Shown: positions 53,889 to 63,032, numbered from the stretch's first letter. The stretch is DNA of 64,000 nt from an uncultured Spirochaetales bacterium (GCA_949297785.1 CASFTW010000010.1:1-64000), one strand, 5' to 3'. Program-made: numbers and translations. Notes: generated by a model not told the origin, from the letters alone.

Positions 53889-54932
53889 TTACTTTTGATG
53901 TCCGATTCTGACCATATTCCATTTATCTGTGTATTCTCCGGGAGACATCTGCATTACCTTTTTGAATACTTTCAGGAAATAGCTGTAATTCTTGAAACCG
54001 CATTCGTATGATACTTCCTTGAGGGTATGTCCGTCGCGGAGCATCATTTTTGCATGATACACCCTTATTCTGTTAAGGTATTCAATAAAAGTACTTCCTT
54101 CTTCCTTTGAAAACTGACGTGAAAGATAGTCCGCATTTACTCCGAGCACTTCTGCGGCATCCTTGAGTGAAATATTCATGGCCCAGTTTGTGTCGATGAG
54201 AGCAAGAGCTCCTGCGACAATCTGGGAATAATCATTGCGGTAGTATCCCGAAAGCGCATATTTCTGTATGCTGTAAATGAATTCATTTATGAATGATGAG
54301 GTTTCTCCTTTTTCAAGAAGGGAAGAGAAGAGAGGTCGCTGTATTATGAACATGTCGACAAAGTATTCGCTCTTTTTCATCTGGTTCAGCAGGGCTGTAA
54401 GTGCGTCAAGCAGATTTATCCGGCTTTGCATTTCTTTGTGTGATGCGAACATTGTCGTCAGAATTGAATTCAGTCTCACGTATTCTTCATTAATTATTGC
54501 CGTTTTTATTTCTTCTGCTGCATGAGGAGGTATTATCTGCCCGAAATGCTCCATGTTTATGCTTTCGATTATTTTCTTGAGTGCCTTTGTAAGGGATGCT
54601 TTGTCTATTCTGTGTTTCAGCAGATAATCAGCTGCACCGCTGAGGAGAATTGAGCGGACATAATCATAATCATCATAACTGCTCAGTGCGAGTATGTTTA
54701 CCTGGGGTTTTTCCTCATGCACAATCTCGGCAAGTCTGGCACCGGACATTTCACTCATCATCACATCCGTCAGAAGAATATGCACATCTGCCTGTCTGAG
54801 TACTTTTAATGCCTCATTTGGGGATGTCGTTTTCAGGACAAGTTCCAGATCCAGTTCCTCAAACGGCAGGAGCGATACTATGTAATCAAGAAACTGTATT
54901 TCATCATCAACAACAATTATTCTATATGACAT
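53889..54932 (-). CDS. yesN: Response regulator with AraC-type HTH (YesN-like)
   Basis: The 347-aa protein has a receiver domain (YRIIVVDDEIQFLDYIVSLL; phosphoacceptor Asp56 in ILLTDVMMSEMSG; LALSSYDDYDYV) and a C-terminal AraC DNA-binding domain (about 245-345: ISLKDAAEVLGVNADYLSRQ; SYECGFKNYSYFLKVFKKVM; MSPGEYTDKW). Activated YesN proteins switch on the adjacent sugar ABC genes. The ATG at 54932 lies one base after the kinase stop. Confidence 0.94.
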   Translation of the reverse strand: MSYRIIVVDDEIQFLDYIVSLLPFEELDLELVLKTTSPNEALKVLRQADVHILLTDVMMSEMSGARLAEIVHEEKPQVNILALSSYDDYDYVRSILLSGAADYLLKHRIDKASLTKALKKIIESINMEHFGQIIPPHAAEEIKTAIINEEYVRLNSILTTMFASHKEMQSRINLLDALTALLNQMKKSEYFVDMFIIQRPLFSSLLEKGETSSFINEFIYSIQKYALSGYYRNDYSQIVAGALALIDTNWAMNISLKDAAEVLGVNADYLSRQFSKEEGSTFIEYLNRIRVYHAKMMLRDGHTLKEVSYECGFKNYSYFLKVFKKVMQMSPGEYTDKWNMVRIGHQK

Positions 54933-54933
54933 T

Positions 54934-56610
54934 TCAGAATATAAGCTCCACAACCGTTCCTTTATTCTTGCTGGACTGTATATTGAACGTAAAAGATTGC
55001 CCGTAGAGGAGCTTCATTCTTTCAATTACGTTTGAAATCCCTATACCGTACAGCCTTCCGCTTTTTGATGCGTCTGTTTCGAATCCGCATCCGTCATCTT
55101 TTACCTGAATGTTTACTTTTCCATCTTTTCTGAAAGCTCTGATGGAGATGATACCGCATTTACAGCCTTCAAAGCCGTGCAGGCATGCATTCTCCACCAG
55201 AGGTTGTAAAACAAGTGTTGGCACACGTGTTTCCTCAATTCCTTTTTCCATATCGACATCAAGTCTTATACTGCATTCATTCCTGAAATCATGCAGACAG
55301 ATATACTGCCGTGCATAATTTACTTCATTTTCAAGGCTGGTATAACGCTCAGTCTTACCGGTTACGGCACGCAGAAGCTCAACAAGGGCTGTCACTGCAT
55401 CAGCCATTTCATTCTCATTGTTCTTTATTGCCATGATTTTTATGAGATTGAGGGTGTTGTATATGAAATGAGGCTGGATCTGCATCGTCAGGTAGTCCTG
55501 TTCAAGTTTCTGTTTGTCAATTTCTTTTCTTGCTGTTTCCTTTATAAGATCGTCCATTTTGTCCATCATGTTGTTGAATATGACAGCGAGATCCTTGATT
55601 TCTGCAGCCTTCGGAATTTTTGTTCTTTCCTTTATTTTCCCCTGGCTTATCTTCAGCATGGAAATTCTCAGGCTCCGGAGATCTTTTGTGATCAGTCTTG
55701 AAAGAAAATATGAGATGAGAATTGAGATGCCTATTGAAAGAATGATCAAGGCTATTGCTATGTAAAGGATTTTGAAGGAATCGGAAAAAAGATTCAGGTA
55801 TGATACAAAACAAACAGATGTCAATCCTGTACCCGGTATCGTTTCCTTTGTGCTGAGGTATTTTTCTTTTTCTATTCTGATTTCCTGCGGATCACTGTTT
55901 ATGTGCTGTGGGGTGGAAAGAACTTTATTTGCGTTTCCAATATCGATTATGTTTGACGGAGTCTGGGAAAAAAGTCTTCCATCTTGTGTCATGATGAAAA
56001 TATCCATATTGGTGAAGCTGGATCGCTGGAAAATTGAGTCTATCGACTCTTCATTCAGATCTGCCAGTACTATTGCTCCTTGTCCGTCATCGATTGTATA
56101 GATCGGGCGGTAGCAGTACATGTTCCCGTTAACAGTGAAAAATGTATCTCCTTCATACTTAAGACAGGTGTTGTACAGCTCAAGAGCTTCGTCCCTCATC
56201 ATTATAGGACTTCCGGAGAAGAACACTCTCCCGTCGCTTCTGATGATGACTATTCTCTCAATATATGATTCTTCCGCAATGTAATTACGGATAAGATTGT
56301 CGATTTCCCTGTACTGCTCGAATTCCTCGTATGATGCGAGATCTGGATTGAGAGGGATTGTTGTTCTTACCGTGCTGTTTATGGCTATTTTAAGTAGAAT
56401 GTTGACTGTTCTGGTATGCAGATCCTGTATCTGCCGGTTTACCGTATGCAGGGTGGTGGACATGAATGTCATCGCGGATTGTTTTATAACGTTTGATGAA
56501 TTCGCATAGATCAGGAGCGTTGTGAGAATGACAAGAATACTTACAACGGATGTTATGCAGATGAAAATCTTGTTCTGTATTGAATCGTAAAAGTGCGCTC
56601 TCTCTTTCAT
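54934..56610 (-). CDS. yesM: Sensor histidine kinase (YesM/LytS type)
   Basis: The 558-aa protein has TM1 (about 15-37), a periplasmic dCache-like sensor (about 40-275) with IERIVIIRSDGRVFFSGSPI and MYCYRPIYTIDDGQGAIVLA, TM2 (about 280-303) and a HAMP segment. The His_kinase domain carries the phosphoacceptor His near 381 in MQIQPHFIYNTLNLIKIM, followed by a HATPase with LVENACLHGF and KDDGCGFETD. It probably senses an extracellular glycan signal and phosphorylates YesN. A GTG five codons upstream is an alternative start. It is the first gene of locus 2. Confidence 0.94.
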   Translation of the reverse strand: MKERAHFYDSIQNKIFICITSVVSILVILTTLLIYANSSNVIKQSAMTFMSTTLHTVNRQIQDLHTRTVNILLKIAINSTVRTTIPLNPDLASYEEFEQYREIDNLIRNYIAEESYIERIVIIRSDGRVFFSGSPIMMRDEALELYNTCLKYEGDTFFTVNGNMYCYRPIYTIDDGQGAIVLADLNEESIDSIFQRSSFTNMDIFIMTQDGRLFSQTPSNIIDIGNANKVLSTPQHINSDPQEIRIEKEKYLSTKETIPGTGLTSVCFVSYLNLFSDSFKILYIAIALIILSIGISILISYFLSRLITKDLRSLRISMLKISQGKIKERTKIPKAAEIKDLAVIFNNMMDKMDDLIKETARKEIDKQKLEQDYLTMQIQPHFIYNTLNLIKIMAIKNNENEMADAVTALVELLRAVTGKTERYTSLENEVNYARQYICLHDFRNECSIRLDVDMEKGIEETRVPTLVLQPLVENACLHGFEGCKCGIISIRAFRKDGKVNIQVKDDGCGFETDASKSGRLYGIGISNVIERMKLLYGQSFTFNIQSSKNKGTVVELIF

Positions 56611-56897
56611 GCCTTGAAATCTCACCCTGTCAATTGTAGCTGTAAACCGGTAACAAGTGGAAAGAATTTTACATTTTCTTTTCTTTATTCATTGACTTTC
56701 ATCCTGATAAAAATGGAATTTCATAATATTATGGGAAAGACAAGACACATAAAACAATGCAAAAAGCATATAAGATAAAGCAATATTAAAGCATATATGA
56801 AAAAGTGGAACTTTGTTTCATTTTTCAATTTTTCGCTTGCAAGATTGAATTCTTGGCCTTATACTGGTTACAGAATTTAATTCGGAGGTATGTACTT

Positions 56898-57698
56898 ATG
56901 AATATGAAGGATTTTTCTCTTGAAGGAAAAGTCGCATGGGTGACCGGTGCTTCATACGGTATCGGTTTTGCAATTGCCAGTGCATTTGCCGCAGCTGGTG
57001 CAAAGATAATCTTCAATGACATCAAGCAGGAGCTTGTTGACAAGGGTCTTGCAAGCTACAAGGAAGCAGGTATTGAGGCCAAGGGCTATGTATGTGACGT
57101 TACAAATGAAGATGTCGTGAACGCAACAGTTGAAGACATTGTCAGGGAATTCGGAAAGATCGATATCCTTGTCAACAATGCCGGCATCATCAAGAGAATC
57201 CCTATGTGTGAGATGAAGGCTTCTGAGTTCAGACAGGTCATCGATGTGGATCTCAATGCTCCGTTCATTGTTTCAAAGGCTGTCATTCCTCACATGATCA
57301 AGGCCGGTCACGGCAAGATCATCAACATCTGTTCAATGATGAGTGAGCTCGGACGCGAGACAGTTTCCGCATATGCAGCTGCAAAGGGCGGCCTCAAGAT
57401 GCTTACAAGAAACATTGCATCAGAGTACGGCGAGTACAACATCCAGTGCAACGGTATCGGGCCTGGCTATATCGCAACACCTCAGACAGCCCCTCTCAGA
57501 GAGAGACAGGCTGACGGCAGCCGCCATCCGTTCGACCAGTTCATCGTTTCCAAGACTCCGGCAGGACGCTGGGGCAATGCTGAAGACCTTCAGGGGCCTG
57601 CAGTATTCCTTGCATCCGATGCATCCAATTTCGTCAACGGCCATATCCTTTATGTTGACGGCGGTATTCTTGCCTATATCGGCAAACAGCCGCAGTAA
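56898..57698 (+). CDS. Gluconate 5-dehydrogenase (SDR family)
   Basis: The 266-aa short-chain dehydrogenase has the NAD(P) loop TGASYGIGFAIA, the NAG motif ILVNNAGIIKR and the catalytic Y-x3-K in SAYAAAKGGLKML. The stretch KIIFNDIKQELVDKGLASYK closely resembles gluconate 5-dehydrogenases (IdnO group), which interconvert gluconate and 5-ketogluconate. 2-Deoxygluconate 3-dehydrogenase activity is another option. GGAGG precedes the ATG; an upstream in-frame start has no support. It is monocistronic, with a terminator, and divergent from yesM. It may act on acid sugars released by the two loci. Confidence 0.87.
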   Translation: MNMKDFSLEGKVAWVTGASYGIGFAIASAFAAAGAKIIFNDIKQELVDKGLASYKEAGIEAKGYVCDVTNEDVVNATVEDIVREFGKIDILVNNAGIIKRIPMCEMKASEFRQVIDVDLNAPFIVSKAVIPHMIKAGHGKIINICSMMSELGRETVSAYAAAKGGLKMLTRNIASEYGEYNIQCNGIGPGYIATPQTAPLRERQADGSRHPFDQFIVSKTPAGRWGNAEDLQGPAVFLASDASNFVNGHILYVDGGILAYIGKQPQ

Positions 57699-57720
57699 GC
57701 TGAAAGGCTTTACAATCAGG

Positions 57721-57752
57721 GCTGCTGCTTCATCCGGAGCGGCAGCTTTTTT
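57721..57752 (+). terminator. Terminator of the gluconate 5-dehydrogenase gene
   Basis: An 11-bp stem (57721-57731 with 57736-57746, two G-U pairs), loop ATCC, then six T residues. It lies 22 bp after the stop. Confidence 0.85.
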
Positions 57753-57791
57753 CATATTGTCAACATTTTCCCGATTTCCCATAATTACCGC

Positions 57792-59321
57792 ATGCCTGTA
57801 ATAATTCTGCTTCTTGCCGTTCTTTCACTTTTTCCTTCATGTGGCGTGGAAAGGAATATCAGCAGTGATGTGCTTCCTGTTGCCGTTTCACAGGAACCTC
57901 CTGTATTCGATGTGCATGTGAATTCATCGCAGGTTGCACGTTTTGTCATGGTCGGCAATGTTTTTGAGAAGGTTGTCACGCTTGATGCCGGCGGGCGGGC
58001 AGTGCCGGAGCTGTGCGAGAGTTTTCATTCCCTTGATGACAATCATACATGGGTCTTCAATCTGCGCCGCGGCGTGCTGTTTCACAACGGAAAGGAAATG
58101 ACCAGCGAGGATGTCGTCCTTTCCCTCAACAGATGGCTTGAGTACAATTCGAATGCATCGGCACTGACAGGTGGAGCGGAGTTTTATGCCGTTGATGAGT
58201 ATACCGTGAGAATAGATGCCGCTTCCTCCATTCTTTTCCTTCCAGAGATGATGGCGGCAAGTCCGCAGAGTGCTGCGGTTTATTCAAAGGATATGTTTGC
58301 CTCCCTTGATGCCGACGGTCTCATAACCGAGTATATAGGAACAGGGCCTTATACTGTCGATGAGTGGAGAAAGGGGGAGTACATAAAGCTGTCCCGTTTT
58401 GATTCCTATTGTCCGTATGGAGGAGAGATGGACGGGCTTGCCGGCTATAAGCATGCTTATATTGAAACTCTGATTTACTATTTCGTACCGGATGCCTTTG
58501 CACGCACTGCAGGATGTGAGACAGGGCAGTATCTTTTCATGAACGATCTCATGAATGATGATATCCCGCGTCTGTCGGAGAATGATGCGCTTGTCGTCAG
58601 CCGGGGAAGCGAGGCCGGCAGTTTTGTCCTGCTTTTCAACAAGAAGGAAGGTCCTGCCTCGCAGCAGTACATCCGCACTGCGGTGAACACGGCACTTGAT
58701 CTTGATGTGATCATGGCCGCCTGCTATGGCTCGGGCGGTTATGTCATGCATCCCAATCTGATGGAGAGCGACCAGAGACTGTGGGTATCTGATGAGCCTG
58801 AGGCGCGTTATGATATCGGTGATAAAAAGAAGGCTGCCGCAATTCTTGAGGAAAATGGTTATGACGGAACGCCGGTGAAAGTGCTTTCAAGCAATCTCTC
58901 AAACATGGATAAAAGCGCACTTGCGCTTGAAAGCGAGCTGGAGAAGGCCGGTTTCAATGTGGAGCTCACAATAGTGGACTGGGCTGCAATGATGGAATAC
59001 AGAAGCGATCCTTCAAAATGGGACATCTGCATAACCGCGATGACGCAGGTGCCGCTTCCGGGCCAGAAACTGTATCTTTCTCCCGACTATGCCGGCTGGA
59101 GCGATGATGAGCACCTTGCTTCACTGATGAGCCTTTTCAATTCAGCCTCATCGATTGAAGAGGCACGCTCTGTCTGGTTTGAGATTCAGGACTATTTCTA
59201 TGATTATCTTCCGGCCATAATATGCGGTCACTACCAGTCGGGCTATCTTTACAGCAGCCGCCTCAGCGGTGTCAATGAATATTACGGCTTCTATTTCTGG
59301 AATACTAAGATCAATACCTGA
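57792..59321 (+). CDS. Orphan peptide/oligosaccharide-binding lipoprotein (SBP family 5)
   Basis: The 509-aa protein starts MPVIILLLAVLSLFPS then Cys17, a lipobox-like end. It has the DppA/OppA pattern: PVFDVHVNSSQVARFVMVGN, FNLRRGVLFHNGKEMTSEDV and a C-terminal half with LDLDVIMAACYGSGGYVMHP. Such proteins bind peptides, nickel or oligosaccharides. No permease or ATPase gene is adjacent, so it must feed a transporter encoded elsewhere. There is no clear ribosome site at the ATG. The 3' end overlaps convergent recR by 11 bp. Confidence 0.88.
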   Translation: MPVIILLLAVLSLFPSCGVERNISSDVLPVAVSQEPPVFDVHVNSSQVARFVMVGNVFEKVVTLDAGGRAVPELCESFHSLDDNHTWVFNLRRGVLFHNGKEMTSEDVVLSLNRWLEYNSNASALTGGAEFYAVDEYTVRIDAASSILFLPEMMAASPQSAAVYSKDMFASLDADGLITEYIGTGPYTVDEWRKGEYIKLSRFDSYCPYGGEMDGLAGYKHAYIETLIYYFVPDAFARTAGCETGQYLFMNDLMNDDIPRLSENDALVVSRGSEAGSFVLLFNKKEGPASQQYIRTAVNTALDLDVIMAACYGSGGYVMHPNLMESDQRLWVSDEPEARYDIGDKKKAAAILEENGYDGTPVKVLSSNLSNMDKSALALESELEKAGFNVELTIVDWAAMMEYRSDPSKWDICITAMTQVPLPGQKLYLSPDYAGWSDDEHLASLMSLFNSASSIEEARSVWFEIQDYFYDYLPAIICGHYQSGYLYSSRLSGVNEYYGFYFWNTKINT

Positions 59322-59898
59322 TCCTGCCCCTCAGTGAGCGGGCGAGTGTGAGGCGGTCAGCATACTCAAGATCGCCTCCGATCGGAAGACCTGCCGCGAT
59401 GCGGCTTATCGTGATATTCTCATCCTTGAGAATCTGACGGATATAAAGCGCGGTCGTGTCTCCTTCCTCCGTCGGGTTTGTCGCGATTATCACTTCCTTT
59501 ATTCCCCCGTCCCGGACTCTTTCTTTGAGAGAGCGGAAGGAAAGCTGGTCAGGTCCGATGCCGTCCATCGGATTTATGGCACCGCCAAGCACATGGAAAA
59601 GCCCGTTATAGACCCCGGAAGAGGCAATTGTCAGAACATCCTGCGGCTGCTCGACGACACACAGCTGAGACCTGTCCCTGTTCATGTCGGAGCAGTAGAT
59701 GCATGGATCGGTGTCTGTATATGAACCGCAGAGAGAGCAGCGGTGGATTTTCTCCTTTATCGTTTCTATGGCCTGGCCGAGATGGCGGTTGTACGCCTCA
59801 TCGCCGCTGATGAGGTGGTATGCGATACGTGATGCGCTTTTTCCTCCGATTCCGGGGAGGCGGGATAGAAGTTTTACAAGTTCATCAAGACTCTGCAT
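59311..59898 (-). CDS. recR: Recombination protein RecR
   Basis: The 195-aa protein has the helix-hairpin-helix LSRLPGIGGKSASRIAYHLI, a four-Cys zinc finger (CSLCGSYTDTDPCIYC), a Toprim domain (LCVVEQPQDVLTIASSGVYN; IATNPTEEGDTTALYI) and a Walker-like C terminus (ISRIAAGLPIGGDLEYADRL). RecR acts with RecF and RecO at ssDNA gaps. Its start shares one base with the ybaB stop, in the conserved dnaX-ybaB-recR cluster. Confidence 0.96.
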   Translation of the reverse strand: MQSLDELVKLLSRLPGIGGKSASRIAYHLISGDEAYNRHLGQAIETIKEKIHRCSLCGSYTDTDPCIYCSDMNRDRSQLCVVEQPQDVLTIASSGVYNGLFHVLGGAINPMDGIGPDQLSFRSLKERVRDGGIKEVIIATNPTEEGDTTALYIRQILKDENITISRIAAGLPIGGDLEYADRLTLARSLRGRIRY

Positions 59899-60203
59899 CA
59901 GAAACCGTCCCTTGCCTTTGTCGCCAGTTCGAATTCCTTTTCCTTCTTTGCCGCTTCCAGATTTCTCATGGCATCTGTTATCGCCGCCTTTATGAGGGTG
60001 GTGAGCATTTCCTTGCTGCCGAGGTTGTAGGCTTCATCCGAGATATTGAAGTCGAGGACTTCCCCGTTTGCCTTTATCGTGATGCTGACCATGTCGCCGC
60101 CGGAAGCGCCGGAAGCGCTTATGCTGTCAAGTTCCTTCTGGACGTTCTCTGCCATTTCCTTGAGTTTATTTGCGAAATTCTGATCGAAAAAAGGTAGTTT
60201 CAT
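59898..60203 (-). CDS. ybaB: YbaB/EbfC nucleoid-associated protein
   Basis: The 101-aa protein has the YbaB pattern: an N-terminal helix LKEMAENVQKELDSISASGA, the strand pair SGGDMVSITIKANGEVLDFN and NLGSKEMLTTLIKAAITDAM. It binds DNA as a dimer; the Borrelia homologue EbfC is a known example. An unusual feature is the very short N-terminal helix start MKLPFFDQNFANKL. It lies 11 bp after dnaX. Confidence 0.92.
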   Translation of the reverse strand: MKLPFFDQNFANKLKEMAENVQKELDSISASGASGGDMVSITIKANGEVLDFNISDEAYNLGSKEMLTTLIKAAITDAMRNLEAAKKEKEFELATKARDGF

Positions 60204-60214
60204 TACTGGTTTCC

Positions 60215-62008
60215 TTATTGGTTGAGTGTGATTATCTGGCCGCGGAAGGCCTTTGCTACTTTATCGAGAAGAGGGTTGTGGCGCTCCTGCGGTTTTGCCT
60301 GGAGTATGGCACTCACGTGGCCGCTGAAGCCTGTTACATCCTTTATGATCTGTCTGACCTCACTGATGTTCTCATTGAGGAATTTATGGGTATATCCCGA
60401 TGCAGTGACAAGCACCATGTCACCGTTCTCAATCCTGATGTCATAGATTTCCGCAAAACAGCTGCCAAGACCGAAAACGTCGCTTCCGTTGGCGGCATCG
60501 GTCATTGCTTCAAGCTTTGACATGTAATCCTGAGGAGCTTTTTCATTTTTCTCTGCAGGGGGATTGTATTCCGCTGCCGGATAACTGCCTTCAATTTCAT
60601 CCCCGATTGAGTCTTCTTCGTTTTCAGCCTCATCATACTCTTCTTCGCTGTACATTGAAGGTGATGCGGGTGTGCCATGCATTACATCCACTGCAGGAGC
60701 GGGTGTATCGAAGCCAGCATCCATCTGCTGCCCATTATCCGTTTCCGTCTTCTTTCCATCAGACGGAGACTCATCAAAAGGGCGGCTTTCTTTCTCCTTT
60801 TCCCTTGTATCCGGAGAAGAGGGAAGAGAAACAGTCCGGACTTCCTTCACGACTGTCGCCTTTCCCTGTGCTATATCGCTCTTGAGGGCTTCAAGTCTTG
60901 CGACAAGCTCTTCCGGGCTTGTCAGGAACGGCAGGGATGAAAGACGTGAGACGAAAAGCTCGAGTTCAAAGCGCGGCGATATTGAATAGCGCACTTCTCT
61001 GTATATGTTCATCACATACCTCAGTGCGGCTTCGCACTGTGCTGTGGTGAGTGCTGATATTATTTCAGGCGGGACATCGCCGGCTCTTATATTGAGGAGC
61101 TCCTCGCTGTCGACACCTTCCTTTATGAAAAGCAGGCTCCTGAAGAACTCGCTGAAGTCCCTCAGGCACTGGTCGACAGATACTCCTTTGGCAAGGATCG
61201 AGTCAAGTGTCTCAAGAGCTCCTTTCCGGTTTCCTTTTATCGAGGATGAGATGATTGATGCGATCTGGTCGCTTCCCACCAGGCCGAGCTTGTCCTTTAT
61301 TCCTGCAAGCGTTATATGACTGCCGGAGAATGATGCGACCTGGTCGAATAGGGTATAGGCATCCCTCATGGAACCGGCGGCTTCCTTGGCGATCCAGAAG
61401 AGTGCATCCTCATCTGCCTGTATGTTCATTTCCTGACAGGCTTCACAGAGGCATTTCTTTATGTCATTAAGTCCGATGAGCTGGAAGTGGAACTGCTGGC
61501 AGCGGCTTCTTATGGTTGCCGGAACCTTCTGAAGTTCTGTTGTGGCGAATATGAATATAATGTACTCGGGAGGTTCCTCGATTGTCTTCAGCAGGGCGTT
61601 GAACGCCGAGTTCGAAAGCATGTGGACCTCATCGATGATGTAGATCTTGTAGCGGGAAGACTGCGGAGGAAACAGCACTTCATCCTTGATCACCCTTATG
61701 TCGTTGACGGAAGTGTTTGACGCACCGTCGATTTCTATGACATCGACACTGGAACCGGAGGTTATCTCGCGGCAGGAGTCGCACACTCCGCAGGGATGGG
61801 CTGTCGGTCCCTTTTCGCAGTTGAGGGCCTTTGCAAGCAGACGGGCGGATGAAGTCTTTCCGACTCCTCTCGGACCGGAGAAAAGATACGCATGTGCGAT
61901 TCTTCCGCTTTCAATAGCGTTTTCTATAGTGGAAACTACAAATTCCTGTCCGACCAGCTTCTCGAATACCTGCGGTCTTTTTCTGGTTGCGGTGACTTCG
62001 TATGCCAT
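60215..62008 (-). CDS. dnaX: DNA polymerase III subunits gamma/tau
   Basis: The 597-aa clamp-loader ATPase has Walker A FSGPRGVGKTSSARLLAKAL, a zinc module ending CGVCDSCREITSG, Walker B IYIIDEVHMLS, the sensor/arginine-finger stretch VPATIRSRCQQFHFQ, and after about residue 350 a tau-like extension with a long acidic, low-complexity linker (about 400-500). The ATG at 62008 gives the usual MAYEVTATRKRPQVFEKLVG start; the open frame upstream covers the SRP RNA gene. No A-rich slippery site like that of E. coli was noticed in the linker, so separate gamma synthesis is doubtful. Confidence 0.96.
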   Translation of the reverse strand: MAYEVTATRKRPQVFEKLVGQEFVVSTIENAIESGRIAHAYLFSGPRGVGKTSSARLLAKALNCEKGPTAHPCGVCDSCREITSGSSVDVIEIDGASNTSVNDIRVIKDEVLFPPQSSRYKIYIIDEVHMLSNSAFNALLKTIEEPPEYIIFIFATTELQKVPATIRSRCQQFHFQLIGLNDIKKCLCEACQEMNIQADEDALFWIAKEAAGSMRDAYTLFDQVASFSGSHITLAGIKDKLGLVGSDQIASIISSSIKGNRKGALETLDSILAKGVSVDQCLRDFSEFFRSLLFIKEGVDSEELLNIRAGDVPPEIISALTTAQCEAALRYVMNIYREVRYSISPRFELELFVSRLSSLPFLTSPEELVARLEALKSDIAQGKATVVKEVRTVSLPSSPDTREKEKESRPFDESPSDGKKTETDNGQQMDAGFDTPAPAVDVMHGTPASPSMYSEEEYDEAENEEDSIGDEIEGSYPAAEYNPPAEKNEKAPQDYMSKLEAMTDAANGSDVFGLGSCFAEIYDIRIENGDMVLVTASGYTHKFLNENISEVRQIIKDVTGFSGHVSAILQAKPQERHNPLLDKVAKAFRGQIITLNQ

Positions 62009-62027
62009 AAAAAGAATTGTAGCACAA

Positions 62028-62147
62028 CGGGGAAAAAATAAAAACCGGTGACAAATGATCCTGGTCACATATGAAGTCCTCTGACCGTTGCTACATTCCT
62101 GTCCTGGCGGGGTTGGGAGGCACATATTGCCTGGTATCTGTCACCGG
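62028..62147 (-). ncRNA. ffs: Signal recognition particle 4.5S RNA
   Basis: On the minus strand the transcript begins and ends with the complementary pair CCGGTGACA (62147-62139) and TGTCACCGG (62053-62045). The apex holds CCAGGACAGGAATGTAGCA, matching the Ffh-binding core AGGnCnGGAAnnnAGCA of bacterial SRP RNAs, followed by ACGG. The mature RNA would be about 103 nt and is followed by TTTTTATTTTTT (62044-62033), so the outer stem doubles as the terminator. It lies between tRNA-Ser and dnaX, where ffs sits in many bacteria. Confidence 0.88.
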
Positions 62148-62151
62148 AAAA

Positions 62152-62237
62152 CGGAGAGGGGGGGATTCGAACCCCCGAAGGCTTTTGACCTTACACGACT
62201 TCCAATCGTGCACCTTCGACCACTCGGACACCTCTCC
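62152..62237 (-). tRNA. tRNA-Ser (anticodon GGA)
   Basis: The minus strand reads GGAGAGGTGTCCGAGTGGTC at the 5' end, an anticodon arm CACGA-TTGGAAG-TCGTG with anticodon GGA, a long variable arm (about TAAGGTCAAAAGCCTTC) typical of class II tRNAs, a T-arm GGGGGTTCGAATCCCCC and an acceptor partner CCTCTCC with discriminator G. CCA is not encoded. The tRNA reads UCC/UCU codons. Confidence 0.97.
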
Positions 62238-62291
62238 AAAGTGTTGAAACAAGGCAAGTTTAATGAAACTTCACTCTTTGTTCAAGAGGGC

Positions 62292-62978
62292 TCATCTGTG
62301 ACGGTCAACGCCTTTTTTCGGGCAATAGCTTTCTGCCGGACATTTCGAGCAGAACGGGGAGAGGGAAGTGCAAATCTTCTGCCCGAACGAGACAAGCAGC
62401 TCATTCAGCGGTATCCAGTATTTCTCGGGCATTACGGCTTCAAGCGCCTTCACGCTTTCCTCCGGCGTGCGTGTGTCTATCCAGCCGAGCCGGTTGCTGA
62501 TCTGGTGGACATGGCAGTCGACACAGATTGCCGGTATGCCGAAACCGAGGTTGAGAGTGAGATTCGCTGTCTTCACTCCCACGCCGGGCAGAGAGAGGAG
62601 CTCCTCTGCCGTACAGGGAACACGTCCGTCAAACCTTGTGATGATTTCCTTTGCGATTTTCTTGAGCTGGGATGCCTTCCTTATATAGAAGCCGCAGGGA
62701 TAGATGGCTTTCTTTATGTCCTCTTCAGATGCTCTGTCAAGAGCATATACGTCGGGAGCCACGGCAAGCAGCCTCTTTGAGGCTTCTATCGTCACTTCGT
62801 CCTTTGTCCTAAGTGAGAGAACTGTGCTTACCAGCACTGCATATGGATCATTTTCTGTTGTGTCCGCAATTATTGAAACCGAAGGAAGAGGCTTCTCCTT
62901 TTCCATCTCTCTGAGTGCAGCGCTGAAGCTCGTGAATATATTGTCCCAGTATTTCTCTTCGATATTTGTTTTGATCAT
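62292..62978 (-). CDS. nth: Endonuclease III (DNA glycosylase/AP lyase)
   Basis: The 228-aa protein has the helix-hairpin-helix and catalytic Lys in LLSLPGVGVKTANLTLNLGF, the catalytic Asp in AICVDCHVHQISNR, and a 4Fe-4S ligand set C-x6-C-x2-C-x5-C at the C terminus (CTSLSPFCSKCPAESYC). It removes oxidised pyrimidines and nicks the strand. The frame is open far upstream, but there it is the antisense of the DAHP synthase gene; the ATG at 62978 gives the family's length. Confidence 0.94.
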   Translation of the reverse strand: MIKTNIEEKYWDNIFTSFSAALREMEKEKPLPSVSIIADTTENDPYAVLVSTVLSLRTKDEVTIEASKRLLAVAPDVYALDRASEEDIKKAIYPCGFYIRKASQLKKIAKEIITRFDGRVPCTAEELLSLPGVGVKTANLTLNLGFGIPAICVDCHVHQISNRLGWIDTRTPEESVKALEAVMPEKYWIPLNELLVSFGQKICTSLSPFCSKCPAESYCPKKGVDRHR

Positions 62979-63032
62979 GGATTTCCCGTCCGCTTTGTTG
63001 CAAAAATCGCACAATAAAACAATAATACCACC

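Noticed and set aside
60215-62008. Programmed frameshift in dnaX
   Set aside because: No A-rich slippery heptamer followed by a stem was recognised in the linker region.
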